From Polyangiaceae bacterium (GTDB taxonomy: Bacteria > Myxococcota_A > Polyangia > Polyangiales > Polyangiaceae), in contig JADLAB010000007.1 of the NCBI GenBank assembly GCA_020848455.1, forward strand, positions 1 through 64,000: DNA of 64,000 nucleotides. Direction: 5' to 3'. Below the pieces are notes generated by a model. The model had not been told where the DNA came from, ran no database searches, and worked only from the letters and a program-made list of their open reading frames with translations. Positions 50,725 to 60,195 of this stretch are shown here, piece after piece (position 1 is the stretch's first letter; each line of letters opens with the position of its first letter). The translations under genes were made by a program, and so were the position numbers.

Positions 50725-53700
50725 GTGAAAGAGAATGTGCCCTCCACCGAGGCGGCTGCCGAGCCGGTCGAAGCTGACGCCAAGGACGCGCGCAGCAAGG
50801 CCGCCGAGCGCATCGGGCTCTGGATCAAGCAGAAGTGGCTCATCGAGTCCGTGCTCGGGGTGGGTGGCATGGCGGCGGTGTACGGCGCCCGTCACCGCAA
50901 CGGCTCGCGCGCGGCGCTCAAGATCCTGCACTCCGAGTTCGCGCGGGACGCCTCCATCAAGGAGCGCTTCCTGCGCGAGGGCTACGTGGCCAACAAGGTG
51001 GATCACCCGGGCCGCGTGAAGATCCTCGACGACGACGTCACCGACGCGGGCGAGCCCTTCCTCGTGATGGAGCTGCTCGAGGGCGAGACCCTGCAGCAGC
51101 TGTGGCGGCGCAAGAAGCGGCGGGTCCCGCCGGTCGAGGCGCTGCGCATCGCCGAGAAGGTGCTCGACGCGCTCGCCGCCTTCCACGAGCAGAAGATCGT
51201 CCACCGTGACTTGAAGCCGGCGAACGTCTTCGTGACCCACGAGGGCGCCGTGAAGCTGCTCGATTTCGGCGTGGCGCAGATGCGCGAGGGCGCCACCGAG
51301 CACACGCGCGCGGGCATGGCCCTCGGCACACCGTCGTACATGGCGCCCGAGCAGGCGATGGGCAAGAGCGACACCGTGGACGGGCGCGCCGACATCTACG
51401 CCCTCGGAGCCACGCTGTACGCACTGATGAGCGGCCAGCGCCTGCACCAGAACAAGAGCGACAACGAGGCCTTCATCCTCGCTGCCACCCAGCCGGCGCC
51501 GTCCGTGGCGCGCGTGGCTCCGGAGCTGCCGGTCTCGGTCGTGGCGCTCGTCGACAAGGCGTTGCAGTGGGACCGCCGCAACCGCTTCGCCGACGCCCCG
51601 ACGATGCGCACCGCGGTCCTCGCGGAGATCGCCGCGCTCGAGGGCGCCAGCACGCCGCGGGAGACGGCCGGCGAGACCGCCTTCGAGCTCGAGGCCGAGC
51701 GCCCGAGCGCCGCCGGGCCGGCAGGCCCGGTCACGAGTCAGTCATTCTCGGGGCCGTCGACGTCGCCGTCGCGCGGCGGCCCGGTGAGCTCGCCGTCCCA
51801 GCGCACCGGACCGGGCACGCCCGCGCCCTCCACCCCCGCGTCCGGAGAGTCCCGCTCGGCGGCGACCGTGGCGTCGCCGGGCGCCGGGCTGCGGCCCGCG
51901 CCGCGCTCCGGCCCGCAGGGTCTGCAGAGCGGCCCGCCCGCGTCGGGCCCGGACTCGCTCGCGCCGCCCTCTGGCGGGCGCTCCCACGTCACCGCGAGCC
52001 GCCAGGCGGTGGCGCGTGCCGAGCCCGAGTCGACGGCGCTCGTGGAGCTGTTCCGGCGCGTCGAGCGGCTGGCGATTACCGTGCGCCAGTACCGCACAGG
52101 GCACCCCGAGGTGGAGGCCAAGATGCGCTCCGTGGTGGAGGCGACGCGGCAGCTGTTGCGCGAGGGTGAGCGCGAAGTGCGCTTCGGCGTGCAGCCCTTC
52201 GGCTTCGCCCTGCGCGGTACGACGCTGTGGGAGCCCTCGCCGCCCGACGACCTCGTGACCTACCACCTCAGCGTCGCCGGTCTGCGCGAGGTGCGCATCC
52301 GGCGCGAGGCCGAGGACGACGAGATCCGCGCCCTGTTCCGCATGATCACGGAGGACGCGGCCGCGACCGACGCCGATCTCGTCGGCACGCTGTGGGAGCT
52401 GCGCCTGCCCCACGTCGAGCTGCGCATCGACGACGCCGCCGCCGATCCCTTCGGCGACGAGGCGCGCGCCGACGAGGCGCGAGTGCTCGAGGCGATGGCT
52501 CGCGAGGACATGGTCGAGGCCGCGGCCATGGCGCTCAACGCCACCGGCGGTCAGGCCCGCGCCGACGCGATCGCCGCGGCCGCCGCGTCGCGGTCCGCGC
52601 TGGACCTCGACCGCGCGACGCGGGCCGGCCTGGCGGCGCAGCTCGATCTCGGCCCCGAGCGGTGGCGCGAGCGCTTCCTCGACGTGCTGGTCGACGGCAT
52701 CGAGGACGCGGCGCGTCGCCAGGATGTGGCGCTGCTCGTGGGGCCGCTCGAGACCTACTCCGCCGACCTCGCGCGCCGGCGCCGCTGGGGCGAGCTGCTC
52801 GAGGTGCACCGCCAGCTCGACGTGCGGCTGCGCGAGCGCCTCGGCGACGACGCGAGCGAGCTCGCGGCGGTGCTGTTCCGCTCGTACGTGCTGCGCCAGA
52901 TGTGCGGCGCCGCGACGGGAGGCCCCGGCACGGCGCGCGACGAGCCCGCCGAGGTGCTGGAGGGCCTGCGCGAGGTGCTGGCGTCGCTCGACGCCCGGGC
53001 GCTCGACGACTGCCTCGCGGCCGCCGAGGAGACACCCGCGGGTGACGCCCAGGAGGCGTTGTTCGGCTTCGTCCGTCGTGTCCTGCCGGGCAACGAGGCA
53101 GCGGTCGCGGCGCGCATCGAGTCGCTGCGTGGCGAGGTCGCGCTGCGGCTCATGCGGCTGCTCGTGGAGGCGGCGCCCGAGGACCTGCCGGCGCTGGTGG
53201 CCCCGCTCGCCGACAGCAAGAGCCCGGCCCTGCGCTGCGAGGCCATCGCGGCGGTGGCGCGCTCGCCCGAGCAGCTCAAGAGCGAGATGCTGCGCCTCGT
53301 CGACGGCGAGGACGGGAGCCTGCGCGCCGCGGCGCTCGGCGTGCTGGTGCGCCAGGCGCTGCGCAGCGCCGGTCCCGAGCTCGTGCGCCGCGTCCAGCTG
53401 CCCGGCTTCATGGCGCGCCCGGCTGCCGACCAGCGGGCGCTCTTCGAGGCGATGTACGCGCTGTCCGGGGCGCGCGCCGAGGAGGTCCTGACGGCGGTGG
53501 TCGGCCAGCACGGTCTGACCCACGACCCGACGCTGGACGCGACCCGCACGCTCGCGGTGGAGCTGCTCGGTGCGCGCGCGGCGTCGCAGGAGGCGCTCGA
53601 CGCGGCCGTCGGCGCGGCGCGCCGCCGCTGGTGGAACGGCCCGGCCCTGCGCGAGGCGGCGGGCAAGGCGGCGGAGGCCATCGCGGCGCGTCTCGGCACG

Positions 53701-53730
53701 AGCTTCAGCGCGGGAGGTGGCGAGCCGTGA
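50725..53730 (+). CDS. Membrane-free Ser/Thr protein kinase with large C-terminal helical region
   Basis: 1001 residues from a GTG at 50725. The kinase domain (about 38-310) is complete: glycine loop GVGGMAAVYG, Lys66 in AALKIL, catalytic Asp162 in HRDLKPAN, Asp180 in DFG, and YMAPEQ. A Pro/Ser/Gly linker follows (about 325-430). Next comes a domain of about 110 residues (ALVELFRRVERLAI...EIRALFRMI) that also forms the N-terminus of the next protein, then a helical repeat region of HEAT type to the end. No membrane helix is seen. The PP2C at 60.3 kb is a candidate opposing phosphatase. The stop shares a base with the next start (TGATG). Confidence 0.9.
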   Translation: MKENVPSTEAAAEPVEADAKDARSKAAERIGLWIKQKWLIESVLGVGGMAAVYGARHRNGSRAALKILHSEFARDASIKERFLREGYVANKVDHPGRVKILDDDVTDAGEPFLVMELLEGETLQQLWRRKKRRVPPVEALRIAEKVLDALAAFHEQKIVHRDLKPANVFVTHEGAVKLLDFGVAQMREGATEHTRAGMALGTPSYMAPEQAMGKSDTVDGRADIYALGATLYALMSGQRLHQNKSDNEAFILAATQPAPSVARVAPELPVSVVALVDKALQWDRRNRFADAPTMRTAVLAEIAALEGASTPRETAGETAFELEAERPSAAGPAGPVTSQSFSGPSTSPSRGGPVSSPSQRTGPGTPAPSTPASGESRSAATVASPGAGLRPAPRSGPQGLQSGPPASGPDSLAPPSGGRSHVTASRQAVARAEPESTALVELFRRVERLAITVRQYRTGHPEVEAKMRSVVEATRQLLREGEREVRFGVQPFGFALRGTTLWEPSPPDDLVTYHLSVAGLREVRIRREAEDDEIRALFRMITEDAAATDADLVGTLWELRLPHVELRIDDAAADPFGDEARADEARVLEAMAREDMVEAAAMALNATGGQARADAIAAAAASRSALDLDRATRAGLAAQLDLGPERWRERFLDVLVDGIEDAARRQDVALLVGPLETYSADLARRRRWGELLEVHRQLDVRLRERLGDDASELAAVLFRSYVLRQMCGAATGGPGTARDEPAEVLEGLREVLASLDARALDDCLAAAEETPAGDAQEALFGFVRRVLPGNEAAVAARIESLRGEVALRLMRLLVEAAPEDLPALVAPLADSKSPALRCEAIAAVARSPEQLKSEMLRLVDGEDGSLRAAALGVLVRQALRSAGPELVRRVQLPGFMARPAADQRALFEAMYALSGARAEEVLTAVVGQHGLTHDPTLDATRTLAVELLGARAASQEALDAAVGAARRRWWNGPALREAAGKAAEAIAARLGTSFSAGGGEP

Positions 53731-56700
53731 TGAGCGAGCGGCTGCGCGACCCCGCGGACGTCGAGGCGGAGCTCGGCGCGACGGTGGTGCAGGCGATGCA
53801 CCGCATGGCGCGGCACGGCGTCATGTACGCCCTCGATCACCCCGGGGTGGCCGCGAGCATCGAGCAGCTGGCCCAGGTCGTGGCGGAGTACGGCCGGCGC
53901 GTCGGCCGCAATCCGAGCGTGTCGTTCACGAGCGACGCGGTGTACGTCGGCCGGCGTCTGCTGCGCGCCGGTCGCACCGTGTACGCGGCAGCCCGGGAGC
54001 TCGGCGAGATGTTCGCCGTGCTCGGGGTGCGAGAGGTCGTGCTCGGCTACGACGTGGGGGTCGACGAGCTGCGCGCGCTCGCCGTGGCGCTCGTCGAGGC
54101 GCAGCGCGGTGCGGGCACGCTGCCCGCGCTCCGGCGCGTGCGCTTCCGGCGCGGAGCGACGATCGCGAGCGAGCCCGAGGCCGAGCCCGAGCGCGGCACG
54201 GCCGAGGGGGCGGCGCACGACTACGCGCAGGCGGTGGTGGCGCTGCGCCGCCTGCACGAGGCCGCGCTGGCGGGCACGCCCACCCTTTCGGCGCGCCTGC
54301 GCCGCAGCGCCGAGCGCCTCGTCGAGCTCGGCCGCGCCGACGCCTGCCTCGGCATCCTCCACGGGCACGCCGGGGGGCACGATTCGGCCGCGCGCGCGGT
54401 CCATGCGACGCTGCTCGCGCTGCGCATGGCCGCTCCGCTGTCGGACGACCCGCGGCTGCTCTTCCGCCTTGCGCTCGCGGGCCTCCTGCTCGACGTCGGC
54501 AAACCGCGCGTCGCCGGGGTCGACGCGACCGGCGCGCTGCGCGCCGGCATGCCTGTCCTGGCCGAGCACCAGCTCGCGGAGCTGCCGGCAGCGACGGCGG
54601 CGAGCGTGCTCGCGCTCGCCGGGCTCTCGGAGGGCGGTCAGATCACCGCGACGCTCGCGCACGAGACCTGGCAGCTCCTCGCCGGTCTCGAGCCCTACGG
54701 GGGCGGCCGCCCGGCGAGCCTGCTGGCGCGCGTCCTTGCGTGCGCGCGCCGCTACGAGGACGAGCGCGCCGCCGCGGACGCGGAGCAGGACGGCGTCGTC
54801 GATCACGCCGTCACCGCGCTGCTCGCCACCACGCGGCACCCCGCCGACCGAGGCGTCTTGCGCCTCTTGGCGCGCGCGCTCGGCGTGTACCCACGCGGCA
54901 CCGTCGTCGAGCTGTCCACCGGCGAGGTCGCGAAGGTCGTGACCGTGCCGACGCTGGTGCAGAACCACCCGTTCCCGGTCGTGGAGGTCGTGATCGACGC
55001 CCACGGCGCGCCGCTCGCGGCACCGCGCCGCGTCGACCTGGCCGCGGATCGCGCGCTCCGCATCGCCGGCGTGGTGAGCTTCGGCGACGACCCCGGTCCC
55101 GAGGCCACCGCCGCCGCCGCGGAGGGCGGTGAGGACCGCGCGGCCGCGGCGTCCGCGCCGACGCCGCGCGTGCGCCCGGCGCCCGCGGCCGGCTTCGCGG
55201 TCGGCTTCGCGACGGAGCTCGAGGCGGCTCGGGCGGGTGAGCCCGACGGGGACGTGCCGGGCGCGCCGGAGGCCGACCTCTTCGCGCTCGACGACGACGG
55301 GCGCGATGGCGCCGCCGTCCCGGCGAGCGGCCGCGGCGCTGCGGCGGACCGCCGGCGCGCGGGCGACTCGCCGACCCGCAAGCCGCCCGCGCCCGTCGCG
55401 CTCGAGCTCGCGGAGCTCGAGGGCTCGCCGCGCTCACCGCGAGCCCCACGCCGGGGCGAGCCCGCCGCCGTGGGCGTCGCCTCCGGGCCGCAGAGCGCGC
55501 CCGCCCCTTCCTCGCCCCGCACGCTGCGCTCCCAGGTCGCGCCCGGCGACGCTCCCCAGGCGGGTGGCGGCGAGCCCGGCGCCTGGGGCGACGCCGACGG
55601 ACCGTTCATCCCCGCCTCGGCCCTGGTGCAGCCGGATGCGCCGCGCGCGGCGCCGGCTCCAGGGGCCGGTGGCCGCGTGCCCATCGCGCCGCCGGTCCCG
55701 CCGGACCGGCAGCCGATGGCGACCGTCCCGGCGCCGGCGGGGCGCGCGCCCGTCGCGCTCGGCCCGGGGCCGCGGAGGGAGGCTGCCGCGGCGAGCCCTG
55801 GCGCCTCGAGTGCCCGCAAGGGCAAGCCCGAGGTGACCGCGCAGGGCACGCTCGAGCGCACCCCGCTCGTGCACCAGCTCGTCTACGGGCTCGATCAGCG
55901 GCTCACGGGCAGCACCCTGCTCGTGTCGCCCGAGGGCGGACGCTGCGCGATCTACTTCCAGGACGGCCTGCCGTCCAAGGTGCGGACCTGGCAGACGGTG
56001 TGGCCGCTCGACCGCACGCTCGTCGACATGGGGCTCGTCGGCGAGCGGGAGCTCATGACGAGCCTGCGGGCCGTCTCGCAGAGCGGCGCGCTGCACGGGC
56101 GCTACCTCGTCGAGCACGGGCTGCTCGACGAGGAGAGCCTGCGCCTCGCGCTCACGCGCCAGCTCGAGCTCAAGCTGCAGTTCATGCTCGCGCTGCCGGC
56201 TGCGAGCCGCTACGCGTACTACGCGGAGGCGAACGTGATCGAGGCCTACGGCGGCCCGGAGCTCACGCCGTGCCAGCCGATGCCGCTCATCATGGCGGGG
56301 GTGCGCCTGCGTGGCGGCGATCCGGCGGTCGAGCAGGCACTCGCGCGCCTGGGCAACCACCGCCTGGCGCTGCACCCCGAGGCCGACCCCGACGCGTTCG
56401 ACCTCGGTGGCGACGAGGCCCAGATCGTCGCGGCACTGCTCGCCGATCCGGTCCCGCTCTCCGCCTTGCTGGCACGCCGCGTCGCACCGGACGCCGTGGT
56501 GAGGGCGACGATCTACGCGCTCGTCATCACGCGGCAGCTCGAGCTCGGAGCGGGGGGCCGCCCGCCGCTCGTCGTGCACGTGGAGGGCTTGCCGCGACGC
56601 TTCGCCCCGCCGCGGCCCGTGCGCACGCCCGCACGCGCGGGCGTCGCGCCGGCGCCGCCGGCTCGCGCGCACGCAGCGCCGCCGGGGCCGACGGCCTCCC

Positions 56701-57995
56701 AGGTACCGCCGGCTCCATCGCGCCCCGGCGAGCCCGCCGTCGCGGTGCGGGGCGCGGCGACCGCGCCCGAGCCACGTCGGGGCGAGGCGCGCGCGGCCGT
56801 TCCGCCGCCGCCGAGGAGCCAGCCGAGCGCCGAGTCCGCGCCCGACGTGGCGCCTGCCCGCAGCATCGGCTCCGAGCCCCCCCCGCGCCGCGGATCGAGC
56901 ACCGCTCCGACGCCGCCACGGGGCGCCGTCGCGGCGCCGCCCGACGCCTCGGGGTCGTCCGCCTCGCCACGGCCCCCGGCGGCCGTGGCCGCGCGCGAGC
57001 CGCCGAGCCGAAGCCCCGTCCCGGCGCGCTCCGACCCGCCGCCCGACGGCGCCCTGACGACGGCGCCTGCCTCGCGCCGTCCCGCCGGAGTCCGAGTGGC
57101 GAGCACGGCAGACGCGCCGCGGCGCGGCACGAGCTCGGCGGCGGGCGTACCCGCCGCGCGGTCGTCGAGCCCGGGTGGCGGCTCGTCGGACGGCCTCACC
57201 CGCGAGCTCATCGAGCAGCGCGTCGCCGCGATCGAGGACGAGACCTACTTCGCCATGCTCGGGGTCGCGCCGGAGTCGACCAGCACCGAGGTGCAGAACG
57301 CCTACTACGCGCTGGCACGCATCTGGCACCCCGACCGCGTGCCGCCGCACCTCGTGGAGATGCGCTCGAGGGTGGCGAAGGTGTTCGCGCGTCTCAACGA
57401 GGCGTTCCACACCCTGAGCGACCCGAACAAGCGCGACAACTACGTGCGGCTCGTCGCGTCGGGCGGTGGCACGGCGCGCGAGAAGGAGATGGTCGCGCGC
57501 GTCGTCGACTCGGCGCTCGAGTTCCAGAAGGCGGAGGTGCTCTTCAAGCGGGGCCAGGTCGGCATGGCCGAGGCGCTCGTCGAGCAGGCGGTCGCCGCCG
57601 ATCCGGACCAGCCGGAGTACCTGACGCTGCTCGCCTGGATCCAGGCGCAGCGCATCGGACAGCCGGCGCCGACGGCGAGCGACGCCGACCGCGCCGCGCA
57701 CTACGCGCCGCAGCTCCAGATGCTCGACAAGGTGCTCGACAAGGAGCCGAGGTACGAGCGGGCGCTGTACTACCGCGGCCAGCTCCTGAAGCAGTCGGGC
57801 CAGCTCGAGCGCGCGGTGCGCGATTTTCGCGCGGCGGTGGCGTTGAACCCGCGCAACATCGACGCCGCGCGCGAGGTGCGCCTCCACGACATGCGCAAGG
57901 AGCGCGACGGCGGCGGGCCCGGGGGCGCGCAGGGCGGCCTCTTCGGACGGCTGTTCGGCAAGAAGGCCGAGCCCCCGCCGAAGCGGGGCCGCTGA
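53730..57995 (+). CDS. Multidomain protein: degenerate HD-GYP, PATAN/DUF4388-like, J domain, TPR
   Basis: 1421 residues from the ATG at 53730; GTG at 53727 is equally possible. Residues 1-140 hold the domain shared with the preceding kinase. About 225-440 follow the HD-GYP pattern, including its C-terminal YPRGTVVELSTGEVAKVV strand, but LHDIGK is LLDVGK (Asp255 kept, His lost) and the GYP site reads YGGGRPASLL, so phosphodiesterase activity is doubtful. Residues about 700-950 resemble PATAN/DUF4388 (LLVSPEGGRCAIYFQDG). After a Pro-rich linker there is a J domain (about 1170-1240) with intact HPD (His1200), then TPR to about 1390. The J domain should stimulate a DnaK partner; the rest suggests a signalling scaffold. 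Confidence 0.82.
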   Translation: MSERLRDPADVEAELGATVVQAMHRMARHGVMYALDHPGVAASIEQLAQVVAEYGRRVGRNPSVSFTSDAVYVGRRLLRAGRTVYAAARELGEMFAVLGVREVVLGYDVGVDELRALAVALVEAQRGAGTLPALRRVRFRRGATIASEPEAEPERGTAEGAAHDYAQAVVALRRLHEAALAGTPTLSARLRRSAERLVELGRADACLGILHGHAGGHDSAARAVHATLLALRMAAPLSDDPRLLFRLALAGLLLDVGKPRVAGVDATGALRAGMPVLAEHQLAELPAATAASVLALAGLSEGGQITATLAHETWQLLAGLEPYGGGRPASLLARVLACARRYEDERAAADAEQDGVVDHAVTALLATTRHPADRGVLRLLARALGVYPRGTVVELSTGEVAKVVTVPTLVQNHPFPVVEVVIDAHGAPLAAPRRVDLAADRALRIAGVVSFGDDPGPEATAAAAEGGEDRAAAASAPTPRVRPAPAAGFAVGFATELEAARAGEPDGDVPGAPEADLFALDDDGRDGAAVPASGRGAAADRRRAGDSPTRKPPAPVALELAELEGSPRSPRAPRRGEPAAVGVASGPQSAPAPSSPRTLRSQVAPGDAPQAGGGEPGAWGDADGPFIPASALVQPDAPRAAPAPGAGGRVPIAPPVPPDRQPMATVPAPAGRAPVALGPGPRREAAAASPGASSARKGKPEVTAQGTLERTPLVHQLVYGLDQRLTGSTLLVSPEGGRCAIYFQDGLPSKVRTWQTVWPLDRTLVDMGLVGERELMTSLRAVSQSGALHGRYLVEHGLLDEESLRLALTRQLELKLQFMLALPAASRYAYYAEANVIEAYGGPELTPCQPMPLIMAGVRLRGGDPAVEQALARLGNHRLALHPEADPDAFDLGGDEAQIVAALLADPVPLSALLARRVAPDAVVRATIYALVITRQLELGAGGRPPLVVHVEGLPRRFAPPRPVRTPARAGVAPAPPARAHAAPPGPTASQVPPAPSRPGEPAVAVRGAATAPEPRRGEARAAVPPPPRSQPSAESAPDVAPARSIGSEPPPRRGSSTAPTPPRGAVAAPPDASGSSASPRPPAAVAAREPPSRSPVPARSDPPPDGALTTAPASRRPAGVRVASTADAPRRGTSSAAGVPAARSSSPGGGSSDGLTRELIEQRVAAIEDETYFAMLGVAPESTSTEVQNAYYALARIWHPDRVPPHLVEMRSRVAKVFARLNEAFHTLSDPNKRDNYVRLVASGGGTAREKEMVARVVDSALEFQKAEVLFKRGQVGMAEALVEQAVAADPDQPEYLTLLAWIQAQRIGQPAPTASDADRAAHYAPQLQMLDKVLDKEPRYERALYYRGQLLKQSGQLERAVRDFRAAVALNPRNIDAAREVRLHDMRKERDGGGPGGAQGGLFGRLFGKKAEPPPKRGR

Positions 57996-58005
57996 GAGGT
58001 CGCGA

Positions 58006-58022
58006 GGCTTGCCACGCAAGCC
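58006..58022 (+). terminator. Hairpin just after the J-domain gene
   Basis: GGCTTGC (58006-58012), loop CAC, GCAAGCC (58016-58022): a perfect 7-bp stem starting ten bases after the stop. No T-tract follows, so it may act as a 3'-stabilising or Rho-linked hairpin. Confidence 0.42.
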
Positions 58023-58061
58023 GCTACCCTTCGGCGGCGCGCGGCATTAACCTAGGGACCC

Positions 58062-58700
58062 ATGCGGCAGCTCCTCGCAGGCATCTCGCTCGTCGGCGTC
58101 TTGTTCGGCTCGTCCCTCGCGCTCGCGCAGCCCGCACCGGCCCCGGCCCCGGCCGCGGGCGAGGTGCGGCGCGATCCGGCGGGTGTCACGGGTATCAGCC
58201 CCCTCCACGAGGCCATCGCCCAGGGCATCAAGGCCGTGCAGGACAAGAACAGCGACGTGGCGATCCAGGCCTTCGGCGAGGCGGTGAAGATCGACGGCGC
58301 CTCGATGGCCGCTCGGCTGATGCTGGCGCAGACTCGCATGATGCGCGGCGAGCTCCCCGGGGCACGCGAGGCGCTCGAGGCCGCCGCGAGCAGCCAGGGC
58401 AACGACGTCGCCAAGGCGAACCGGCTGCTGCTGCTCGGCGACGTGGCCGAGCGCGAGGGGCGGGGCGTCAAGGTCGACGAGAAGACCACGGTCGACGACC
58501 GCGTGAAGCGCTGGGACAAGTCCGCCGAGGCGTGGACCGCGCTGTCGGCGGCATTTCCGATGCTCGACGCGCATCGCAAGACGGCCGAAGAGCGCAAGAA
58601 GCAGGTCGCCGCGCGGCAGCAGCGCGAAAAGGACCTCGAGGGCGTGCGGGCGCGGATTCGCAAGGGCGAGGACGTCCCGCCGCCGCCCGGCACCAAGTAG
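58062..58700 (+). CDS. Small secreted TPR-like protein
   Basis: 212 residues. The signal peptide ends at ALAQP, followed by an Ala/Pro spacer. Two helical repeat units are visible (about 50-130, LHEAIAQGIKAVQDKNSDVAIQAF and the GELPGAREALEAAA helix), then a charged helical C-terminus rich in Lys, Arg and Glu. Possibly a periplasmic partner of the neighbouring envelope genes. It stands alone on the plus strand after the J-domain gene; the start has only a weak ribosome site. Family not recognised. Confidence 0.78.
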   Translation: MRQLLAGISLVGVLFGSSLALAQPAPAPAPAAGEVRRDPAGVTGISPLHEAIAQGIKAVQDKNSDVAIQAFGEAVKIDGASMAARLMLAQTRMMRGELPGAREALEAAASSQGNDVAKANRLLLLGDVAEREGRGVKVDEKTTVDDRVKRWDKSAEAWTALSAAFPMLDAHRKTAEERKKQVAARQQREKDLEGVRARIRKGEDVPPPPGTK

Positions 58701-58722
58701 TCGTCGCAGCGGCGCGCTGCCG

Positions 58723-59658
58723 TCAGACGTCGCCGCGCCGCGGGTCGGTGGGCTCGGCCCCCGCCTCGGTCCAGCGGTAGAAGCCGCGGCCGCTCTTCTT
58801 GCCGAGCCACCCGGCGCGCACCATCTGGCGCAGCAGGCTCGGCGGGCGGAACTGCTCGCCCACCTCGCGGTGCAGGTGCTCGAGGATCGCGAGGCGCACG
58901 TCGAGCCCGACGAGGTCGCCGAGCTTGAGGGGGCCCATCGGGTGCCGGTAGCCGAGCTCCATCGCGCGGTCGATGTCGCCGACGGACGCGACGCCCGCCT
59001 CGACCATGCGGATCGCCTCCGCGCCGATGGCCACGCCGAGGCGGCTCGTCGCGAAGCCGGGCGTGTCGCTCACCACGATGGTGGTCTTGCCGAGCGCGCG
59101 CGCGAGCTCGCAGGCGCGCTCGACCGTCGCGGTCGAGCTGTGCAGGCCGCGCACCACTTCGACGAGCTCCATCACCGGCGGCGGGTTGAAAAAGTGCATG
59201 CCGACGGTGCGCGTGCCGGCCCCGAGGCGCCGGCCGAGCTCGGTGATGGACAGGCTCGACGTGTTGGACGCGAGCAAGGCGTCGTCGCGCGCTCGGTCGC
59301 GCACCCGTGCGAGCACGTCGACCTTCAGAGCCATGTCCTCGGGCACCGCCTCGATGACGAGGCCCACGCCCTCGCTCGCGGCCTCGAGGTCGGCGAAGCC
59401 GATGAGCCTCGCGAGCGCGGCGTCGCGCGCCGCCGCCGTGAGCTTGCCCTTGTCGACGGCCCGGCCGAGCCCGGCGACAATCGCCCGCTCGGCCGCCTCG
59501 AGCCGGGCGCGCTCGACGTCGAACACGTGGGTGCGCCAGCCCGCGGCGGCGCACAGCTGTGCGATGCCCTGGCCCATCGTGCCGGTGCCGATGACGAGCG
59601 CGCGCCCGCCGGTCGGCTCGACCGCGGCGCCCGCGGCGCTCGGGCTCGACACGCTCAT
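58723..59658 (-). CDS. 3-hydroxyacyl-CoA (3-hydroxybutyryl-CoA) dehydrogenase
   Basis: 311 residues from the ATG at 59658, which overlaps the upstream stop (ATGA); the longer frame to 60126 lacks support. The N-terminal Rossmann motif is VIGTGTMGQGIAQLC. The catalytic segment has SNTSSL and HFFNPPPVMELVEV, with the conserved His and Asn, and the C-terminal helical domain has GPLKLGDLVGLD and GWLGKKSGRGFYRW. The length matches the monofunctional HBD/PaaH type. The enzyme oxidises 3-hydroxyacyl-CoA to 3-oxoacyl-CoA with NAD(P), in fatty-acid, phenylacetate or polyhydroxybutyrate metabolism; the context does not decide which. Confidence 0.92.
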   Translation of the reverse strand: MSVSSPSAAGAAVEPTGGRALVIGTGTMGQGIAQLCAAAGWRTHVFDVERARLEAAERAIVAGLGRAVDKGKLTAAARDAALARLIGFADLEAASEGVGLVIEAVPEDMALKVDVLARVRDRARDDALLASNTSSLSITELGRRLGAGTRTVGMHFFNPPPVMELVEVVRGLHSSTATVERACELARALGKTTIVVSDTPGFATSRLGVAIGAEAIRMVEAGVASVGDIDRAMELGYRHPMGPLKLGDLVGLDVRLAILEHLHREVGEQFRPPSLLRQMVRAGWLGKKSGRGFYRWTEAGAEPTDPRRGDV

Positions 59659-60065
59659 CGCGGCGTCGCCGCTGCGCTCGTGGCGGCGGGCGGAGCCGGG
59701 GTGGGCGGGCTCGCTGCCGGCGGCAGCGAGGGGCGCACGGGGGGGCCGCTCCGCAGCCGCTCGGGCGCGTTCGCCGGCGGCGGCTCCGCGGGACGAGCGG
59801 CGGCACCGCGCGCGCTCGCCGCGGCGCTCGCCGCCCCGGTCGGTGCCGTGGTGGACGCGCCGTCCCCGCTCCACAGCCAGTAGGCCAACCCGCCGGCGAC
59901 GACGAAGGCACCGAGCACGGGCAGCCAGCGCGGCGAGGGCTGCTCGCCGGCCGACAGGGCGTGGGCGGGCTCCGGGTCGAAGTCGTGCGGATCGGCGCCG
60001 TGCGCCTGGGCCGTCGGGGTCGCGGGGCTCGCGTCGTCGCGGCCTTCTCCATGTCGGCTCGCCAT
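59655..60065 (-). CDS. Small single-pass membrane protein, Ala/Pro-rich
   Basis: 136 residues from the ATG at 60065. The N-terminus (about 1-45) is hydrophilic, followed by one membrane helix (about 47-66, WLPVLGAFVVAGGLAYWLW), then an Ala/Pro-rich periplasmic or linker tail to the end. It overlaps the dehydrogenase start by ATGA and so is probably co-translated. No recognised domain. Short Pro-rich tails of this type are common in myxobacteria and often non-conserved, so the gene may be a spacer-like membrane protein; reality is supported mainly by the clean overlap. Confidence 0.65.
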   Translation of the reverse strand: MASRHGEGRDDASPATPTAQAHGADPHDFDPEPAHALSAGEQPSPRWLPVLGAFVVAGGLAYWLWSGDGASTTAPTGAASAAASARGAAARPAEPPPANAPERLRSGPPVRPSLPPAASPPTPAPPAATSAAATPR

Positions 60066-60166
60066 GGCTAGCCATTGCCACCACCGGCCGCGAATGTCGA
60101 GCACGGCATGGCGGGCGCGAGCGCACGCAGGTGCCCGAAAAAACGCACCCGAGTTGGACACCGGCC

Positions 60167-60180
60167 TGCTAGGATGCGCC
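60167..60180 (+). promoter_or_regulatory. Recurrent TGCTAGGATGCGCC motif before PP2C gene
   Basis: Identical over 14 bases to 25213-25226. It could be an extended -10 or a protein-binding site. TTGGAC at 60154-60159 is only ten bases upstream, too near for a sigma-70 -35. Confidence 0.38.
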
Positions 60181-60195
60181 CACATGTGCGCGTCT

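Noticed and set aside
60154-60175. Sigma-70 or sigma-54 promoter before PP2C
   Set aside because: TTGGAC and TAGGAT are only ten bases apart, and the -24/-12 reading keeps GG and GC at the right spacing but misses most other consensus bases.
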